A stretch of 64,000 nt of DNA, taken from positions 3,567,363 to 3,631,362 of the forward strand of contig NZ_CP036349.1 of assembly GCF_007753265.1 (NCBI RefSeq), in the 5' to 3' direction. The position numbers and the translations under genes were made by a program. Of this stretch, positions 60,924 to 64,000 are shown in pieces (positions within the stretch are counted from its first letter, which is position 1; each line of letters starts with the position of its first letter). The notes beneath the pieces are model-generated. The model searched no databases, was not told the origin of the DNA, and worked only from the letters and a program-made list of their open reading frames with translations. This DNA is from Botrimarina mediterranea (GTDB taxonomy: Bacteria; Planctomycetota; Planctomycetia; Pirellulales; Lacipirellulaceae).

Positions 60924-62168
60924 ATGTCCTTGAGTTACAAGACTGGTTTATGGCTTCCGCTCCTGCTAGCACTGCACCCGGGTCTCACGTTTGGGTCGCA
61001 GAAGAAAGTCCTCGTCATCGGCATTGACGGGGCAGGGGGTCGTTACGTTGTTGAAGCGAATACGCCGACCCTCGACGCCCTCGCGGCGTCGGGGGGCGCT
61101 CGCTACGACTTCCTGAACGAAGGAGCGCTCACCCCCAACCCGCCCAGCGGGTACGGCGCGAGCGGCGTCAACTGGTCGACCATCCTCACCGGAGCTTCGG
61201 CCGCCCACCACGGAGTCGTTGACAACAGTTTCAGCGGCTCGAAGTTCGACGAGTACCCGCACTTCTTCGAGCACGCCAAGCAGTTCGACAGCGACTTCTT
61301 CACCATCTCGCTAGCGAATTGGTCGCCGATTAACACCGAGATCACGCCAGACCTCTACGCGGACGTCGAGGTCGGCTACGACTCGGGCACGTACGAGCAG
61401 CAAGACGTAATGGTTCGGAACGACGCCGTCGCGGCGTTGGCTTCGGCGGACCCGCTTGCGCAGCCCGATGCCATCTTTCTGCACTTTGATCAGGTTGACG
61501 GCGCGGGTCATTCTTACTCTTGGGGGAGCTCGCAGCACTTGGCGGCGATCGAGAACGTCGACGCGCTGATTGGCGATATCCTGCAGGCGCTCTACCAGCG
61601 TCCTGGTGTGATGGCGCAGGAAGAGGATTGGCTGGTCCTCGTCACCGCCGACCATGGAGCAACCCGAGGTGAGTTCGGTCACTACGCCGCGCAAGGCCTG
61701 GAGAACTGGGAGGTCCCGTTCATCATCAGCGGGCCCAGCGTCGAGGCCGGGGTCGCGATGCCGCAAGGCACGCTGCGCGACGTCGCGGCTACGGCGTTGT
61801 GGCACCTTGGGGTCGATCCCTTTGTTGCCGGCCTTGACGGGACCGTCCGAGGCCTCGACTACCCCCCAATCGGCGACCTTGACCAAGACGGCGATCTTGA
61901 TCTCGACGACTGGGCCGCATTCTTGACCCGTATTGATATACCGCTCACGGGAGATCGATTCACTGACTACCTCTTGGGCGATCTCAATCGCGACGGGTCG
62001 CGTGGCCTGAGCGACGCGGTGTCCTTCCGCACTCTCTTTGAGCAGGCGAATGGCCTCGCACTCGACGAAGCGCTCCTGAGGGCAGCGCCCGAACCCACGG
62101 CGTCCGCGTTGATGATGTTTTCACTCCTGACACTCAGCCTCAACTCCTTCCGTACTCGTGATGATTGA
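60924..62168 (+). CDS. Alkaline-phosphatase-superfamily phosphodiesterase/nucleotide pyrophosphatase with PEP-CTERM tail
   Basis: 414 residues from ATG 60924, signal peptide LWLPLLLALHPGLTFG. Metal/nucleophile sites of type I phosphodiesterases: VIGIDGAGG (first Asp), GVNWSTILTGASAAHHGV (probable Thr/Ser nucleophile), FLHFDQVDGAGHSYSWG and LVTADHGATRGEFGH. A dockerin-like pair follows (DLDQDGDLDLDDW, DLNRDGSRGLSD), then APEPTASALMMFSLLTLSL with a short basic end. It would hydrolyse phosphodiesters, nucleotides or related compounds at the cell surface. The stop overlaps the start of the next phosphatase gene by 8 nt, so the two enzymes are co-produced. Confidence 0.87.
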   Translation: MSLSYKTGLWLPLLLALHPGLTFGSQKKVLVIGIDGAGGRYVVEANTPTLDALAASGGARYDFLNEGALTPNPPSGYGASGVNWSTILTGASAAHHGVVDNSFSGSKFDEYPHFFEHAKQFDSDFFTISLANWSPINTEITPDLYADVEVGYDSGTYEQQDVMVRNDAVAALASADPLAQPDAIFLHFDQVDGAGHSYSWGSSQHLAAIENVDALIGDILQALYQRPGVMAQEEDWLVLVTADHGATRGEFGHYAAQGLENWEVPFIISGPSVEAGVAMPQGTLRDVAATALWHLGVDPFVAGLDGTVRGLDYPPIGDLDQDGDLDLDDWAAFLTRIDIPLTGDRFTDYLLGDLNRDGSRGLSDAVSFRTLFEQANGLALDEALLRAAPEPTASALMMFSLLTLSLNSFRTRDD

Positions 62169-63990
62169 ACTCTTAAGGCCTTCCTGCGTCTTGATCATCG
62201 CGGCGTTGTTCGCAACGTCTGCCGAAGCACACCAAGGGCCCGACCCGGTCGCGCACTGGAGTTTCAACCCCCGCAATGTCGTTGATGGCGTCGTGAAAGC
62301 GTCGCTTGGTCCGGCGATCAAGCTGCCGACTGGCGCGAAGGTCGTCGCCGATGGCCCCGGCCACGCCCTCGACATGACCGGCGATGGTTCCGCGTGGGCG
62401 ACCTCGGCTCCTGTCGAGTCGAAGGAGTTGCCGCGTGAGTCCCTGACGGTCGCGGCTTGGGTATCGATTGACGAAGCCGAGGCCGAAGGGGGCGTGATCG
62501 GCACGGTGGGGTCCGAAGGCCAATCGGGTTGGCGCCTCGGCTACGACGACAAGGCCTTCACCTTCCGCCTCCGCACTGGTGATGGCGAGACCGTTCTCGT
62601 CGGTACGAGACCTTATTCCAAAGGGCGGTGGTTCCACGTCGTCGGCGTCTACGACGGCGAGCGGGCCGAGCTCTACGTCAATGGCAAGCTCGACGCTGAG
62701 GCCCGCGTCTCGGGCGGCGACCTCCAGTACGGCGACGAGACTCGCTACGTGCTCGGTTCGACCGGTGGGCCGAGCGGCGCCTCGTTGCGTGGGCGGCTGT
62801 GGGAGGTAAGCGTCTACGACCTCGCCGCGCGTTCGGAGTGGGTCACGCACGCTTTCGACCACCTGAAGGGTTTGGTGAACTTACAGCGTGACGCCCGCAG
62901 CGACGCGCTGACCATGGTCGTCGAGCCCTACCTGCAGTACGGCACCACCGACGGGATGACCGTCATGTGGCAGACAACGCAGCCCGGCACGTCGATCGTC
63001 TACTTCGGTGAGACCGATCAATGCGAACAGTCGGTCTCGAGCGACGACGCCGACATCCACGAGGTCCGCATCGAAGGGCTCGAGCCGGCGACGATGTACT
63101 TCTATCGCGTCGAGACGACCAACGACGCGGGCCAGAAGGTGGCGAGTGGCGTCTCCACTCTTACCACGGCTGTCCAGCCAGGGACGCCCTTCGCCTACGC
63201 CGTCATCAGCGACACGCAGTACAACCCCGTTGTTTCCGGCAAACTAAGCGAGCACGCCTGGGCGCAGCGGCCGAGCTTTGTGCTCCACTCCGGCGACCTT
63301 GTCGACACGGGCACCAACGACTCGCACTGGACGCAACACTTCTTCCCCGGCATGCAGCCGCTCATCTCGCGCGTGCCGTTCTATTCGGTGCTCGGGAATC
63401 ACGAGCAGAACGCCAGCAACTACTACGAGTATGTCTCGGTCCCGGCGCCGGAGTACTACTACGAGTTCCGCTACGGCGACGCCCACTTCTTCATGATCGA
63501 CACCAACCGCAATGTCGGGCCCGATTCGGAACAGTACCGGTGGCTCGAAGAGAAGCTCGCCAGCTCCGACGCGAAGTGGAAGTTCGCCAGCCATCATCAC
63601 CCTCCCTACTCGTCGGATGAAGACGACTACGGCAATCTCTGGAAGCAGAACAAGAGCGCCAGAGGCGACCTCCGCGCGCGGCAGCTTTCGCCGCTCTACG
63701 AGAAGTACGGCGTCGACATCGTCTGGACCGGGCACATCCACTCCTACGAGCGGACCTGGCCCGTGAAGGAAGAGGCCGCGGTCGCCAAGGACGGGCCCAT
63801 TTACATGGTGGTCGGCGGCGGCGGCGGGAACCTCGAGTCGCCCGGCCCCTACCGCCCGTTCTTTCAGAACCAGGTCCGCCGCACCCATCACTACGTGATG
63901 GTGCACATCAACGGCCCGACGCTCGAACTCCGCTCGTACGACTTGGACGACCACCTCTTCGACACGGTGCGGATCGAGAAGGCGGAGTAA
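62161..63990 (+). CDS. LamG / FnIII / metallophosphatase (purple-acid-phosphatase-like)
   Basis: 609 residues from ATG 62161 (GTG 62158 is the alternative), overlapping the upstream stop by 8 nt. Signal peptide PSCVLIIAALFATSAEA. LamG-like sandwich about 30-225 (LTVAAWVSIDEAEAEGG, WFHVVGVYDGERAELYVNG). Fibronectin III about 245-340 (LTMVVEPYLQYGTTDGMTVM). Metallophosphoesterase 345-600: AVISDTQYN, HSGDLVDTG, SVLGNHEQN, FASHHHPPYSS, WTGHIHSYER. The first motif is SDTQ where GDxG is usual. No PEP-CTERM tail. A secreted phosphomonoesterase or diesterase for phosphate scavenging is the likely role. The gene is complete, ending 10 bases before the window edge. Confidence 0.9.
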   Translation: MIELLRPSCVLIIAALFATSAEAHQGPDPVAHWSFNPRNVVDGVVKASLGPAIKLPTGAKVVADGPGHALDMTGDGSAWATSAPVESKELPRESLTVAAWVSIDEAEAEGGVIGTVGSEGQSGWRLGYDDKAFTFRLRTGDGETVLVGTRPYSKGRWFHVVGVYDGERAELYVNGKLDAEARVSGGDLQYGDETRYVLGSTGGPSGASLRGRLWEVSVYDLAARSEWVTHAFDHLKGLVNLQRDARSDALTMVVEPYLQYGTTDGMTVMWQTTQPGTSIVYFGETDQCEQSVSSDDADIHEVRIEGLEPATMYFYRVETTNDAGQKVASGVSTLTTAVQPGTPFAYAVISDTQYNPVVSGKLSEHAWAQRPSFVLHSGDLVDTGTNDSHWTQHFFPGMQPLISRVPFYSVLGNHEQNASNYYEYVSVPAPEYYYEFRYGDAHFFMIDTNRNVGPDSEQYRWLEEKLASSDAKWKFASHHHPPYSSDEDDYGNLWKQNKSARGDLRARQLSPLYEKYGVDIVWTGHIHSYERTWPVKEEAAVAKDGPIYMVVGGGGGNLESPGPYRPFFQNQVRRTHHYVMVHINGPTLELRSYDLDDHLFDTVRIEKAE

Positions 63991-64000
63991 GCAATGAGAA

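Noticed and set aside
47497-64000. Exosortase or archaeosortase gene with the PEP-CTERM cluster
   Set aside because: No multi-pass protein with the sortase Cys/Arg/His pattern is present in the window; it must be elsewhere.
1-64000. CRISPR array, tRNA, rRNA, prophage or insertion sequence
   Set aside because: Repeats present are palindromic and dispersed without regular spacers; no cloverleaf, rRNA, integrase or transposase sequence was recognised by eye.

Overview
The window comes from a high-GC planctomycete, most likely of the Pirellulales/Lacipirellulaceae type. The evidence is a run of secreted proteins ending in PEP-CTERM sorting tails with dockerin-like Asp-rich calcium loops, a DUF1559 pilin-like protein, a DUF6268-type outer-membrane barrel pair, a free-standing RNA polymerase alpha C-terminal domain, and many palindromic dispersed repeats between (and sometimes inside) genes. 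I saw no tRNA, rRNA, CRISPR array, integrase or transposase, so this reads as chromosome and not as an obvious mobile island.

Layout. 0-9.6 kb: a GNAT acetyltransferase, an ornithine/diaminopimelate-type PLP decarboxylase with a strong terminator, two coupled outer-membrane barrel genes, a Cys/Ala/Thr-rich secreted protein, a tightly overlapping three-gene unit (DUF3592 membrane protein, small protein, P-loop ATPase) and the orphan alpha-CTD. 9.8-28.3 kb: housekeeping and accessory enzymes, namely PcrA/UvrD helicase, zinc-ribbon PilZ protein, MsrB, RlmM-like methyltransferase, YdeP-type molybdopterin oxidoreductase, DegT-like PLP enzyme, C5 cytosine methyltransferase, hemerythrin, SDR protein, two AT-richer hypotheticals, IlvD, HAD hydrolase and a GT9/GT2 pair. 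28.4-35 kb: an Amt-PAS-PAS-PAS-histidine kinase fusion followed by a response regulator with a degenerate HD-like output domain (a likely ammonium-sensing two-component system) and a secreted metzincin-like protease. 35.2-39.6 kb: gnd, a small membrane protein, zwf and ribE.

39.6-45.5 kb is a putative aminophosphonate-use cluster: MFS-type transporter, XylR-type regulator, class III PLP enzyme, FAD-dependent amine oxidase and a PhnZ-like HD-domain oxygenase. No PhnY is visible. A NosR/CcoG-like iron-sulfur membrane protein with TPRs diverges from it. 47.6-64 kb is a surface-protein cluster, all on the plus strand: seven proteins with PEP-CTERM-like tails (one a type I phosphodiesterase, one a C-type lectin, one carrying a lysyl-oxidase-like domain), one DUF1559 pilin-like protein and a LamG/purple-acid-phosphatase-like enzyme.

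The most unusual signals: (1) two genes in the surface cluster (47650-50055 and 56861-59611) each encode two complete exported passengers in one frame, with an internal PEP-CTERM tail followed at once by a second signal-peptide-like segment; (2) a repeated jelly-roll module and a repeated 'GYxIxSxxGSL' module shared by neighbouring genes, in two of which the dockerin-like loop is nested inside the second module; (3) dispersed palindromic repeats that have become coding sequence in ilvD, the cytosine methyltransferase and the RlmM-like gene; (4) the Amt-kinase fusion with its partner; (5) the phosphonate cluster next to surface phosphatases.
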